A stretch of DNA of 42,641 nt from the NCBI GenBank assembly GCA_023257955.1, contig JALRAY010000002.1, positions 1 to 42,641 on the forward strand, given 5' to 3'. This stretch comes from Amoebophilaceae bacterium (GTDB lineage Bacteria; Bacteroidota; Bacteroidia; Cytophagales; Amoebophilaceae). Below, one piece after another: positions 7,819 through 17,052 of this stretch (within the stretch, counting starts at the first letter, position 1; each line of letters opens with the position of its first letter). The notes beneath the pieces are model-generated. The model was given only the letters and a program-made list of their open reading frames with translations. It had not been told where the DNA came from and did no database searches. The position numbers were made by a program, and so were the translations under genes.

Positions 7819-8706
7819 TATTACGTCAATCTCCATAGCATCTAGCTTTTGTAAAGCAGCAAAAAGATTGTAGGCGCTTTCTCCCAGAGAGCCTGTAGGA
7901 GAGAGTAAAACTTGATGGTCGTGCGTGACATCTTTATAATACCTATCGAAGCTCAAAATGCCTACTTTTTGATCTTTATGCGTTGATAGTAACGTGGGTA
8001 TATCACCTATGAATAGGGGTTTATGAGGGGCATAATGTTGCAAAGTACTGCCTGGTGTGGTAAGGGATGACTTGGAATGTTTTCGTATGTGTATACTCAC
8101 AGGACCTACGACCTCTGCGATAGCTTCCGCGCTGATGCTTCCCAATCTGTAGATAATGATGTCTTGCGCCTCAAATCCTATAATAGTCGACTCGATACCT
8201 ACAGCACATTGCCCTCCTTCTAAGATATATGGGATACGGGTACCTAGCTGTCGTTCCACATGTGTAGTCGTAGTAGGGCTGACATAACCAAATAGGTTAG
8301 CACTGGGAGCCACTAAGGGAAACGTTAAACGCTGGAGTAGTTGTAGAGTAATGGGGTGATTGGGCATCCGTATGGCAACGAGAGAGCTATTAGCCGTAAC
8401 TACATCAGAAATTGTATGCTTTTGGGGAAGTAAAAGTGTTAATGGCCCCGGCCAAAAATGCTCCGCAAGTTGTAATGTTACTTCAGGGATATCATGTGCT
8501 AGGTCATAGAGCTGCGCCGGATTACCTATGTGCAAGATGAGGGGATTGGAGAGGGGGCGGTTTTTGATAGCAAATACCTTCGCAACAGCAGATTCATCAT
8601 AAGCATTGGCCGCTAAACCATAGACGGTTTCTGTAGGGATGGCAATCACTTCGCTATGTTCTAAAAACTGTTGTGCTAAATATAAGTCTGTATTGATGAT
8701 GGCCAT
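7744..8706 (-). CDS. Threonylcarbamoyl-AMP synthase (Sua5 long form)
   Basis: A 320-residue Sua5/YciO/YrdC protein that makes threonylcarbamoyl-AMP from Thr, bicarbonate and ATP for the t6A37 modification of ANN-decoding tRNAs. The YrdC domain takes roughly residues 1-200, with IPTETVYGLAANA, KNRPLSNPLILH and PSANLFGYVSPTT, then GVESTIIGF. A C-terminal Sua5 domain follows (about 225-320, containing PGSTLQHYAPHKPL), so this is the two-domain form and not the short TsaC. The 3' end overlaps the tail of rnhA convergently by 75 bases. Both domains look intact. Confidence 0.93.
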   Translation of the reverse strand: MAIINTDLYLAQQFLEHSEVIAIPTETVYGLAANAYDESAVAKVFAIKNRPLSNPLILHIGNPAQLYDLAHDIPEVTLQLAEHFWPGPLTLLLPQKHTISDVVTANSSLVAIRMPNHPITLQLLQRLTFPLVAPSANLFGYVSPTTTTHVERQLGTRIPYILEGGQCAVGIESTIIGFEAQDIIIYRLGSISAEAIAEVVGPVSIHIRKHSKSSLTTPGSTLQHYAPHKPLFIGDIPTLLSTHKDQKVGILSFDRYYKDVTHDHQVLLSPTGSLGESAYNLFAALQKLDAMEIDVILSTYVPDRGIGRAINDRLMRASFR

Positions 8707-8808
8707 GGTTTGTGATTGATTGTCTAAATAAGTAATTTTGTAGCACTTTTCGCAGCACCGAAAGGCGTTTATCGACAGTTATAGATTACATTTTACATCC
8801 GCAAGCAC

Positions 8809-8970
8809 ATGATGAGTCAACAAACAAAGCTAAAATTAAGAATTATTGCTATAACTATTGTAGTTCTAGCTGTTGGGATGCAGTTACAGTTCATTATTAT
8901 CCCTAGCCTAAGCAGTTATATATTTTGGTTTGTAGTCGGTAGCTTTATCTTGCTATTGATTACGAGTTAA
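8809..8970 (+). CDS. Small hypothetical membrane protein
   Basis: A 53-residue frame starting MMSQQTKLKLR and ending LLLITS. After a short basic N-terminus it has two hydrophobic segments (about 12-32 and 37-52), which predicts a small two-helix inner-membrane protein with both ends inside. No family is recognised. It lies between divergent sua5 and another small membrane protein on the same strand 71 bases downstream. A second ATG directly follows the first. The composition supports coding, but it is short and could be chance. Confidence 0.45.
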   Translation: MMSQQTKLKLRIIAITIVVLAVGMQLQFIIIPSLSSYIFWFVVGSFILLLITS

Positions 8971-9041
8971 CAGTATTATTTATCATGGAATATCTTAGAT
9001 ATAAGTCATACCATGTATGCCATTGATACCAATCTTCTACT

Positions 9042-9449
9042 ATGCACAAATCTTTATTACATACATATTACTTAATCATTTGTTTAATCACTACAATCAT
9101 CATATTAGTTACAAGTGGCTTGATGGTATCCAATTGCCTCGATTGGAAGTTCCCGGAACTTAGGAACAGCGTAACATTGGCACATTATGCAAGTAATGAC
9201 AAGTTTTTAGCTTTTCAAGAAGAGAAGGATCCTAAGAAATATGCTATATACAGTGCTATGTCAGACGAAGAGCTAAGTTTAGTCAAGAATCAGGCAAAGA
9301 ATGATCACATTGTATCTATACAATCTAGGGCTATAGAAAACATTACGGTTTATGCAGTGTGGCTGATAATAGGCTGGATATTCTTCTATATGCACTGGTT
9401 TTTTTATAAACGATCTGACAATGAAAGAGGTATATATAATCCCTCGTAA
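9042..9449 (+). CDS. Hypothetical membrane protein
   Basis: A 135-residue protein with one hydrophobic helix near each end (about 8-30 and 100-120). Between them is a polar loop of about 70 residues containing NSVTLAHYASNDKFLAFQEE, probably outside the membrane. The C-terminus is short and charged (YKRSDNERG). No family is recognised. It follows the 53-residue membrane protein on the same strand and may form a unit with it. The two-helix plan and the well-formed start make it a likely real gene; the function is unknown. Confidence 0.6.
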   Translation: MHKSLLHTYYLIICLITTIIILVTSGLMVSNCLDWKFPELRNSVTLAHYASNDKFLAFQEEKDPKKYAIYSAMSDEELSLVKNQAKNDHIVSIQSRAIENITVYAVWLIIGWIFFYMHWFFYKRSDNERGIYNPS

Positions 9450-9790
9450 CCTTGCACGAGACAAAGAATAGAATATAGCAACATATTTACACTATATCAT
9501 CAATAGGCATCTATACGGATTAAGGTCCCCGAATGGTAGAAATGAGGTTTGAACCACATAAAGCCACGAAACTCATGTAAGTTTTGGCTACCCTACTCCG
9601 TATAGCTTATACAATACTTGCATCTTTTCCCCTAGTGTTACGCTTAGTTACGTAGCACTTTTCTATTCTTTAACCCTTACATTGTTGAATATAGGGTATT
9701 TTTTTGTGTCTCAAAAGGAGTAAATAAACGATATCAGAAGCAACTAAGTGACACTTTTATAGAGCTTAAAAATTAACATCAATAACCAAT
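9450..9790. other. Gene-free region before greA
   Basis: About 340 bases with no plausible gene on either strand. It contains the foldable element at 9511-9605 (separate entry). The stretch from 9680 to 9790 is AT-rich and must hold the greA promoter, with a TTTTTTTG run at about 9700 that only loosely matches a -7 box. Confidence 0.5.
9511..9605. other. 95-nt highly foldable element (candidate RNA)
   Basis: CTATACGGA (9511-9519) pairs perfectly with TCCGTATAG (9597-9605). Inside are two further hairpins. One is ATG-A-GGTTTGAACC-A-CAT (9542-9559). The other is AGCCA...TGGCT stacked on AAACT...AGTTT around a six-base loop (9562-9589), with a two-base bulge. GGT (9535-9537) can also pair with ACC (9590-9592). 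The result is a branched fold closed by a nine-pair stem, on either strand. It is not a tRNA (the outer stem is too long and there is no anticodon arm), and no known RNA family is recognised. It may be a small RNA, a leader of greA or a mobile-element end. Confidence 0.4.
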
Positions 9791-10264
9791 ATGGACCGTA
9801 TTACTTATTATACTCAAGAAGGATTGAATAAGCTGCAAACTGAGCTAACCCAACTAAAAACTATTGGCAGAAGAAAAGTAGCAGAACAACTCTCAGATGC
9901 GCGTGACAAAGGTGATTTGAGCGAGAATGCAGAATATGATGCTGCCAAAGAAGCACAAAAGATATTAGAAGCAAGAATAGCCAAATTAGAATCCTTGATG
10001 TTAAATGCGCGTGTGATGAAAGCGGAAGATATCAATACCTCTGTGGTGACTATTCTCTCGCAAGTGAAGATCAAGCATAAAAAACAAAACAAAGAGCTTG
10101 TATATAGGATAGTTGCGGAAGAAGAAGCAAACCTCAGAGAAAACAAAATATCTATCGAATCACCTATTGGTAAAGCGCTACTAGGCAAAAAAGTAGGTGA
10201 TAGCGCTATGGTAGAAGCTCCCATAGGCAAGATTGAACTAGAGATTTTAAATATAAGTTTTTAA
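9791..10264 (+). CDS. greA: Transcription elongation factor GreA
   Basis: A 157-residue GreA, which enters the RNA polymerase secondary channel and stimulates cleavage of backtracked transcripts. The N-terminal coiled coil includes the acidic tip DARDKGDLSENAEYDAAKEA, with the Asp and Glu that bind the catalytic metal. The C-terminal FKBP-like domain ends SPIGKALLGKKVGDSAMVEA, then PIGKIELEIL. The length is standard and the ATG start matches the family. It is followed after ten bases by the broken GH5 gene on the same strand. Confidence 0.97.
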   Translation: MDRITYYTQEGLNKLQTELTQLKTIGRRKVAEQLSDARDKGDLSENAEYDAAKEAQKILEARIAKLESLMLNARVMKAEDINTSVVTILSQVKIKHKKQNKELVYRIVAEEEANLRENKISIESPIGKALLGKKVGDSAMVEAPIGKIELEILNISF

Positions 10265-10274
10265 CTTTTTACAT

Positions 10275-11479
10275 ATGTCTATGAAATTTTTTATCAATAC
10301 GCTTAATATTTGTACGCTATTAATCTTTATATCATGTAGGAACCCAACTCATAATCAAATACAAGGAGGGGATAAAAATAGGGAAATGGTATTTTGGGAT
10401 CATGCTCCAAGAAAAGGAACCAATATTTTTAATGGGAAAGTCTGCTCTCTTTAGAAGATATACAAGCAGCGAAAGATTACGGAATTGAATTTGTTAGATT
10501 AGCTTGCGACAAGTTTAAAGCGAATGGTAAAGATTTTTTGATAGGTGATTGTGATAACTATAATGGCATCAACCAAGACGATTTGCAACAGCTAAAAAAA
10601 GCTCTAAAGCAATTTCATGATGCACAATTACCTGTTGTCCTCACTATGCTTAGCTTACCAGGTTCACGTTGGCTCCAAAATAATGGAGATAAAGACGATT
10701 TAAAAATTTGGAAAGATCACAAGTATCAAGAATAAGCTATTCAATTTTGGAGAGATCTTGCTTTATCACTAAAAGATGACCCTAATGTAATAGGATATAA
10801 CATACTTAATGAGCCTCATCCTGAGCGCATATTCGATAAAAACAATGCGCATATAGAAGACATTGAACAAACAAAGGTTCAGAAATTATTACATGATTTT
10901 TACGAAAGAGTTATAATGGCTATTCGGGAAGTAGATAAAAACACCCCCATTATTCTTGATAGTTCTGCATATGCTGATCCCAATACTTTTAAAAACTTTA
11001 TTCCCCATGAAGATCCTAATGTTATATACTCATTTCATATGTATGAGCCGTTTGCGTATACAAATAATAAGAGAAACAATGGGAAATTCACCTATCCTGG
11101 TGTTGTTGATGACACTCAATGGGATCAAGCGAAACTAAGAGATTATATGTCTGCAGTTGTAAACTTCTTAAATGAGCATGGCATACCTAGTAATAAAATA
11201 CTTGTTGGAGAGTTTGGTGGACATCGAACTTCGCCTGGATTAGCTAAGTATTTTGCTGATCTCCTTTCTGTTTTCGAAGAAAATAAATGGCATTTTGCTT
11301 TTTACGCTTTTAGAGAAGACAGTTGGGATGGCATGGATTATGAGCTAGGAGATAAGCCGCTACCGTGGGCTTACTGGAAAGCTATAGAGAAAGGAGAAGC
11401 GTATACTTTAGAACGTAAAGCAGCTCATCCTTCATTTTTAGAGATAAAAAAATCCCTAGCTAAGAATAAAGAAAGCTAA
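10275..11479 (+). pseudogene. GH5 family glycoside hydrolase, broken
   Basis: A glycoside hydrolase family 5 (endoglucanase-like) lipoprotein gene with two lesions. It starts with a lipoprotein signal (lipobox IFISC), then HAPRKGTNIFN. A one-base-type frameshift near 10430, in a T-run, moves the frame to SLLSLEDIQAAKDYG and EFVRLACDKF. An in-frame TAA stands at 10733-10735 (KYQE, stop, AIQFWRDL). Downstream, the rest of the domain is intact, with the acid/base Glu in ILNEPHPE and the nucleophile Glu in LVGEFGGHR. The catalytic residues survive but are split over three pieces, so a full product is unlikely. The lipocalin gene begins two bases after its stop. The substrate was probably a beta-1,4-glucan, by family inference. 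Confidence 0.85.
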
Positions 11480-11481
11480 AG

Positions 11482-12030
11482 ATGAAAACCGTATCCATTA
11501 CCCATTGCAGTATAATCATACTGCTCATCTTATTTGTAGGCATTATTGGATGTGCTACTAAGCCAGACCATATCAAGCCCGTTACAAACTTTGATGCCAA
11601 GCAGTATGTAGGCAAATGGTACGAGATAGCACGTTTTGATAATAGCTTTGAAAAAGGGATGACGGATGTGTATGCGGAATATAGCCTAAAGCCTAATGGA
11701 GCGATACAAGTAGTCAATAGTGGCATTAAGTCTGAAACAGGTAAAAGAGTGTACGCTAAAGGCGTCGCAAAATTTGTGAAAGATCCTACGATAGGCTATT
11801 TAAAAGTCTCCTTCTTCAGACCTTTCTATGGTGCATATGTTGTATTTCAAGTGGATGATGCCTATGAATACGCTTATGTTGCCGGCAACAACACAAACTA
11901 TTTATGGTTGCTTGCTAGAACACCATCTGTATCTGAAAACGTAAAACAAGATTTTATTGACAAAGCCCAAGCACTGGGTTTTGATACCGACAAACTTATT
12001 TGGGTGCAGCACGCATCTGCCGTTAGTTAG
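11482..12030 (+). CDS. Lipocalin-family lipoprotein (Blc-like)
   Basis: A 182-residue bacterial lipocalin that binds a hydrophobic ligand, probably at the outer membrane. The signal peptide ends in a lipobox (GIIGC, Cys24). The first lipocalin signature is VGKWYEIARFDNSFEKG, the barrel continues with YAEYSLKPNG, and the late signatures are YAYVAGNNTNYLWLLART and GFDTDKLIWVQH. Its length and plan match Blc/VlpA. It starts two bases after the end of the broken GH5 gene, so it was probably in one operon with it; no separate promoter is obvious. Blc-type proteins are linked to membrane stress and lysophospholipids; the ligand here is not known. Confidence 0.92.
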   Translation: MKTVSITHCSIIILLILFVGIIGCATKPDHIKPVTNFDAKQYVGKWYEIARFDNSFEKGMTDVYAEYSLKPNGAIQVVNSGIKSETGKRVYAKGVAKFVKDPTIGYLKVSFFRPFYGAYVVFQVDDAYEYAYVAGNNTNYLWLLARTPSVSENVKQDFIDKAQALGFDTDKLIWVQHASAVS

Positions 12031-12121
12031 GCTTGGCTACTTCAGGACTCACATCATTAATCAACTTGATGAACCTAAAGCAGTGTTATGCATATATCAA
12101 CTATCACGCTAGGAACCTAAC

Positions 12122-13501
12122 ATGAAGCAAATCGTTATCCTCGGAGCTGGAGAAAGTGGTACAGGAGCTGCTTTATTAGCGCATGCCAAAGGTTATCAAG
12201 TTTTTGTTTCTGACAGCGGCACTATTGATAGTGTCTATAAACAACAGTTAGAAGCGCAGCACATCCCCTTTGAAGAAAAGCAACATACCTGGCAGAAGAT
12301 CAAGGATACGCACGAGATCATCAAAAGTCCAGGGATTCCCAATACTACCCCCATCATGCAAGCCATCCACAAGGCTGGCATCCCCGTGATAGATGAGATA
12401 GCCTTTGCTACGCGGTATACCAAAGCCACATTAATAGCCATAACAGGCTCCAATGGCAAAACTACCGTCACACAGTATATATACCATGTACTGCAGCAAG
12501 CCGGTCTAGATATAGGCATAGCAGGCAATATGGGTACAAGCTTTGCCAAAAAGCTCTTTCAGCAAGAAGACCATGCTTATTATGTGTTAGAACTCAGTAG
12601 CTTTCAACTAGAGTATATCCATCATTGCAGATTTCATATCGCTTGCTTACTGAATATTACGCCTGATCATCTCGATAGGTATGACTATAGGATGGATAAG
12701 TATATAGCAGCAAAGCAAAACATTGGCTACAACATGACTCCCCAAGATTGGTTGATTTATAATGCTGATGATAAGCATGTTGCACAAGGCATATCCTCCC
12801 TCAGCGATCCCAATCATCCCAAAACATGTCCTATTTCACTTAAAGGCCCCGTACATGATGGCGCATATCTGAAAGCGTCTTGTATCTACTTCCATGGCAC
12901 CGAAAGTTACTTTAAGCTATCCTTAGAAACGCTTCCCTTACACGGAAAGCATAATATCTTTAATGCCATGGTGGTAGGATTAGTAGCCACCTATTTGAAA
13001 GTACCTAGCGCATCCATTATAAAAGGATTGCAGACTTTTAAAGGCTTACCTCATCGCATGGAACTAATAGCTGACTGTAATAGTATCAAGTTCTATAATG
13101 ATTCTAAAGCTACCAATGTAGCAGCTACGATGGCAGCCCTACAAAGTTTTGATCAACCTATTGTATGGATAGCAGGGGGATATGATAAGGGGAATGATTA
13201 CACCCCTTTGCAAGCTATTGTGCACAAGTGGGTGAAGGCTTTAATTGTATTAGGCACAGACAATACCCCTATCAAACAAGCTTTTGCCGATTGTGATATC
13301 CCCATGTATGAGACAACATCTATAGAAGAAGCGGTAGCCATCGCTTATAACCTTGCACTTCCGCAACACATCATCTTGCTATCGCCTGCTTGTGCTAGCT
13401 TTGATTTATTTCAAAATTTTGAAGATCGCGGGCAGCAATTTAAAGATGCTGTCAATGCGTTGGTATGTATATTTAAACGCAGCAGCACCTTTCAAAAGTG
13501 A
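12122..13501 (+). CDS. murD: UDP-N-acetylmuramoylalanine--D-glutamate ligase
   Basis: A 459-residue MurD, which adds D-Glu to UDP-MurNAc-L-Ala in the cytoplasmic stage of peptidoglycan synthesis. The N-terminal UDP-binding domain begins VILGAGESGTGAALLA and has SPGIPNTTP. The central ATPase domain has GSNGKTT, ELSSFQLE and NITPDHLDRYD. The C-terminal domain includes PHRMELI, NDSKATN, WIAGGYDKGNDY and SPACASFDLF. All key motifs are present. No other mur or fts gene is next to it, so the usual dcw cluster is broken up; murA lies 6.5 kb away. Confidence 0.97.
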   Translation: MKQIVILGAGESGTGAALLAHAKGYQVFVSDSGTIDSVYKQQLEAQHIPFEEKQHTWQKIKDTHEIIKSPGIPNTTPIMQAIHKAGIPVIDEIAFATRYTKATLIAITGSNGKTTVTQYIYHVLQQAGLDIGIAGNMGTSFAKKLFQQEDHAYYVLELSSFQLEYIHHCRFHIACLLNITPDHLDRYDYRMDKYIAAKQNIGYNMTPQDWLIYNADDKHVAQGISSLSDPNHPKTCPISLKGPVHDGAYLKASCIYFHGTESYFKLSLETLPLHGKHNIFNAMVVGLVATYLKVPSASIIKGLQTFKGLPHRMELIADCNSIKFYNDSKATNVAATMAALQSFDQPIVWIAGGYDKGNDYTPLQAIVHKWVKALIVLGTDNTPIKQAFADCDIPMYETTSIEEAVAIAYNLALPQHIILLSPACASFDLFQNFEDRGQQFKDAVNALVCIFKRSSTFQK

Positions 13502-13683
13502 TACATGCATACAACCATGTTTTACGCCAGAGAATAGCAGATGAACGAGGGAGTAAGTATAATTTGGTGGAGTACGCTACGCTTATATATGCTGTATATG
13601 TCCTTTATTTGCTACCTTTGTAGCCATTGAGTAAGTTTGTAGAAAGGCTTTTTTAGTATCACCTTAAGTAAGTCCCTAATATC

Positions 13684-14475
13684 ATGATGTCTGTAAGTAA
13701 TATATTCTTACCTATAGCGGTTAGTTACCCTCAAGCAAGTGCTTTAGTCGTATTTGCCAATACCTTTTCGATAGACCTATCGCATATCAATGTGTATGCG
13801 CTTGCACAGTATGCGAGCATCGCTATTTGCCTGCTTAGTTTTCTTGTTCAAAGCTTATTACATCATAAAATGAATCGCTTTGCGGCTACTCCTCTTACGT
13901 CTGGTTTAACGGGGGCACAAATAGCTAAAAAGATGTTGCAGCATCATGGTATCCATGATGTGACCATAACGCATACGTCTGGGAAGTTGACGGATCATTA
14001 CAATCCACTCAATAAATCTGTGAATCTAAGTGAAGAAGTATACCATGGCTGCCATACCGCTGCCGCCGCTGTAGCTGCGCATGAATGCGGGCACGCTGTG
14101 CAACATGCGCATGGTTATGCCTTTTTACAGATGCGTTCTGCGCTGGTGCCTATTGTCTCCTTTACCTCTCGGTATATGATATTTATCATCATGCTTGGGA
14201 TATTTGCGATGCATACAACACCAGTTCCGCTAGAAATTGGGGTAGGCTTATTCGCAATGACGACGTTATTTAGCTTTATTACCTTGCCCGTGGAGTTTGA
14301 TGCGAGTAGCAGGGCATTAGCCTGGATTGATAGGCAAGGAATAGTAAGTATTTCTGAATATAAGCAAGCAAAGAGTGCACTGTGGTGGGCAGCGATGACG
14401 TATGTGTTAGCTGCATTAGGTTCGCTAGCAGAGCTGCTACGGCTTGTAGCTCTGCTTAATCGCAGAAGAGATTAA
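13684..14475 (+). CDS. Neutral zinc metallopeptidase (YugP-like)
   Basis: A 263-residue membrane-bound zinc peptidase of the YugP/PF04298 group. The zinc site is AAHECGHAVQHAHGY (HExxH form). Upstream the conserved DHYNPLNKSVNLSEEVYHG is present. A hydrophobic segment precedes the domain (about 34-55), two more follow the active site, and one lies at the C-terminus, so the site is near the membrane face. The N-terminus is somewhat longer than in typical members (about 230). A TACCTTTG box (13613-13620) about 64 bases before the ATG fits a Bacteroidota -7 element, without a clear -33. The physiological substrate of the family is not established. Confidence 0.9.
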   Translation: MMSVSNIFLPIAVSYPQASALVVFANTFSIDLSHINVYALAQYASIAICLLSFLVQSLLHHKMNRFAATPLTSGLTGAQIAKKMLQHHGIHDVTITHTSGKLTDHYNPLNKSVNLSEEVYHGCHTAAAAVAAHECGHAVQHAHGYAFLQMRSALVPIVSFTSRYMIFIIMLGIFAMHTTPVPLEIGVGLFAMTTLFSFITLPVEFDASSRALAWIDRQGIVSISEYKQAKSALWWAAMTYVLAALGSLAELLRLVALLNRRRD

Positions 14476-14483
14476 CAAGGTCT

Positions 14484-15926
14484 CTACTTTTTCTCCATTT
14501 GCGGTGGTAGCTTTAACTGTACTTTACGCTTTAGTTCTTCTAATACAAGTTTAAATTTGTGTTCCGTCGATAACATATTATTTATTGTTTGTATAGCATG
14601 TAGTACGGTACTATGGTCTCTTCCCCCGCAATAATCTCCTATAGACTGTAAGGAATGATTGGTATACTGCTTCGCTAAGTACATGGCCACATGCCTGGCG
14701 ATAACAATTTCTCGTTTTCTGGTCTTACTCTTGATGCTTTCCAAGGAGATATTGAAGTATTCTGTGACTACTTTATGTAAGTAGTCTATACTGATTTCGG
14801 TATCTATATCATGGACAATGTTTTTCAGCACCTGCTTCGCTAGCGCTAAGTCTATTTCCCGCTTATTGAGAGAAGCATGCGCCATCATCGAGATCAGCAC
14901 CCCTTCCAATTCCCGGATATTTGTTTCTACACTCTGTGCAATATATTCTATCAAATCCTCAGGTATATCTATCCCATCTGCCAGTATTTTATTCTTGATG
15001 ATAGCAACACGGGTTTCAAAGTCCGGTTGTTGCAAGTCTGCCGTTAGGCCCCACTTGAATCGCGAAAGGAGTCTTTCTTGAAGACCTTCTAAGTCGCTTG
15101 GGGGACAGTCACTGGTCATGACCAATTGTTTGCCGGATTGATGTAAGTGATTAAAGATGTGAAAAAAAATCTCTTGCGTTTTCTCCTTTTTGGCGAGGAA
15201 CTGTATATCGTCTAGGATCAATACATCTGCTTGTAAATAAAAATGGGTAAAGTCTTGCACGCTATTATTCCGTAAGCTTTCTATAAACTGATTCGTAAAC
15301 CGCTCGGAAGAGACGTATAGCACGAATTTATTTTCAAAGTTAACCTTCACCTCATTGCCTAAGGCTTGTGCAATATGGGTCTTCCCTAAACCTACCTCTC
15401 CATACAACATCAAAGGATTAAAAGGATTATGATCCGGTTTTTTGGCTACCGCCTGCGCGGCGGATTTAGCAAGCTGATTACAATCACCTTCTATAAAGTT
15501 GCTAAAGGTATAATTGGGGTTAAGGTACGCAATCTGATCAAAGTCAGGAAACTGCTTTAATTCAAACGGATTGCGATGACTTTCCTTGTTCTCTGCAGGC
15601 GGGGGCGACGTAGGGCAATAGTTCCGTTGTGTAGGGAGATTAATAATAACCGGTCCGTATTTCTTATTCCCTTGGTCCATCACGATCGCATATTCCAACC
15701 TGCCCTCAGGACCTATTTCTTGGGAGATCACTTGCCACAACAGTTTTACATAATGCTCTTCCAGCCACTCATAGAAAAATTGACTAGGTACTTGAATGGT
15801 GAGTACATTGTTTTCGAATTTCTTGGGTACAATGGGAGTAAACCACGTTTTAAAACTTTGTTCGCTAATCCGCTCTTTAATAGCAGCTAAGCAGTTATTC
15901 CAAATGGTCTCACAGGAAGCAGTCAT
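14484..15926 (-). CDS. dnaA: Chromosomal replication initiator DnaA
   Basis: A 480-residue DnaA, the ATP-dependent initiator that melts oriC. The N-terminal domain I (IWNNCLAAIKERISEQSFKTW) is followed by a short linker. The AAA+ domain has the Walker A motif YGEVGLGKTHIA, Walker B VLILDDIQFL and the arginine-finger region LLSRFKWGLTADL. The C-terminal DNA-binding helix-turn-helix has the signature GGRDHSTVLHAI. The length is normal. It is convergent with the zinc peptidase. No dnaN, recF or gyrB neighbours and no cluster of DnaA boxes are seen, so this is not obviously the origin. A TATCTTTG box on the minus strand (16023-16030) could be its -7 element. Confidence 0.98.
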   Translation of the reverse strand: MTASCETIWNNCLAAIKERISEQSFKTWFTPIVPKKFENNVLTIQVPSQFFYEWLEEHYVKLLWQVISQEIGPEGRLEYAIVMDQGNKKYGPVIINLPTQRNYCPTSPPPAENKESHRNPFELKQFPDFDQIAYLNPNYTFSNFIEGDCNQLAKSAAQAVAKKPDHNPFNPLMLYGEVGLGKTHIAQALGNEVKVNFENKFVLYVSSERFTNQFIESLRNNSVQDFTHFYLQADVLILDDIQFLAKKEKTQEIFFHIFNHLHQSGKQLVMTSDCPPSDLEGLQERLLSRFKWGLTADLQQPDFETRVAIIKNKILADGIDIPEDLIEYIAQSVETNIRELEGVLISMMAHASLNKREIDLALAKQVLKNIVHDIDTEISIDYLHKVVTEYFNISLESIKSKTRKREIVIARHVAMYLAKQYTNHSLQSIGDYCGGRDHSTVLHAIQTINNMLSTEHKFKLVLEELKRKVQLKLPPQMEKK

Positions 15927-16173
15927 AATGTTATGCGAAGGTTAGGGGGTATAGAATATACACGTTGTTAACAAAAGAAGTAGCCCGCAGCGGCTACAAA
16001 GGACGAATGCATAATAGCGTAGCAAAGATATGGAAGAAAATATTTAGATGGTCACCTTCGCAAAACATACAGCAATGATGGGGCTTGGGGACTGACAGAA
16101 CTTTTGTACCTGTCATGCAGGATGGTAGGCGAAGCGTAAGATTTCGGTAACATAACCTTTTAATCGATTCAGT

Positions 16174-16290
16174 ATGCCTAAACAACATTCATTATCCAGA
16201 CAGCCACATGACGATTACTTTAAGACCATCTTCGCAAAACGCGAAAACGTCATACGGTTTTTAAAGCATTTCTTGTCACTATTAGCCTAG
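16174..16290 (+). pseudogene. N-terminal fragment of an Rpn/YhgA-like gene
   Basis: A 38-residue frame beginning MPKQHSLSRQPHDDYFK and continuing TIFAKRENVIRFLKHFL before a stop. The PHDxxFK...F...ENVIRFLKHFL pattern is the N-terminus of the Rpn/Transposase_31 (YhgA-like) family. The remaining 250 or more residues are absent: the sequence breaks off into the IS4-like remnant on the other strand. It is a decayed or truncated copy. Confidence 0.6.
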
Positions 16291-16332
16291 ATTGAACGGT
16301 TTAATCTTATTGCTGGAATTTATATCTCTGAA

Positions 16333-16900
16333 CTACTGTGTTGAGTTTCGGAAGAACTCTATTGATATAGTACCATAAAATCTATCGGCTGTAAGCATAA
16401 TCTGAGCTTCTGATGGGATGGTGTCAAAAACTTGAGATAATAACTGTTCTTGGATGGGAAAGCCTATACTACCTTCTGTTTCTACTATTCTCCAAGCAAT
16501 AGGAATTGCCCTTTCCCCTATTTTAATGCTCACCATGAGACATTCAAAACCATCAGTAATTTTACTCTGATCTAACATCAATACAGCTACTTGACCTTTA
16601 TAACAACTCATACATAGTAATAAGTTCTTTGACAAAGTCTTGCATCACAGATTTAATATCAATTAAATCATTAGCCAATAATCTACTGATGTACCGCTCT
16701 TGCGACTTTGCATCAATATCACGTGGCAGTACTAAAATCCATTCGCCAGTATTTACAGTACGTGTTATTAATACACTAGCACAAATATCAGCTATCCCGC
16801 TAATATGCGGGTTTAGTAAATTCGTATTTCTAGTAGATAAATCTTTTTCTATAGATGCGGCAAGATGTGATGTCCCACCGGTGCTCATGCGTTTGCGCAT
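16333..16900 (-). pseudogene. IS4-like transposase remnant
   Basis: Two overlapping frames together give a DDE transposase of the IS4-like kind. The upstream part has LITRTVNTGEWILVLPRDID and SQERYISRLL; the downstream part has VLMLDQSKITDGFECLMVSI (first catalytic Asp) and MLTADRFYGT (second Asp). They are joined by a frameshift around 16600-16630. The frame stops right after RFYGTISIEFFRN, so the C-terminal third with the catalytic Glu is missing. No terminal inverted repeats could be matched. It is a dead fragment within an insertion-rich stretch. Confidence 0.8.
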
Positions 16901-17052
16901 AACTTATGTATACCTTGATCTGTTCATTGATAAATTGTATTACTCAATTTGTGGGCTCAAAGGTATATTTGGAGTTGATAGCAAATTTTCTTATCTGTCG
17001 GGTGGAAAGATTCATAGTCAACGAATTTAGAAAATATTAACTAAAGCTGTAA

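Noticed and set aside
9511..9605. Reading the structured element as a tRNA
   Set aside because: A GGTTCAAACC word resembles a T arm, but the outer stem is nine pairs and there is no proper anticodon arm or acceptor spacing.
15927..16173. Replication origin next to dnaA
   Set aside because: No cluster of TTATNCACA boxes and no dnaN/recF/gyrB neighbours; only one near match (TTATCCAGA) was seen.
16629..17030. 133-codon plus-strand frame across the IS remnant
   Set aside because: It is the antisense of the transposase remnant plus unrelated AT-rich sequence.
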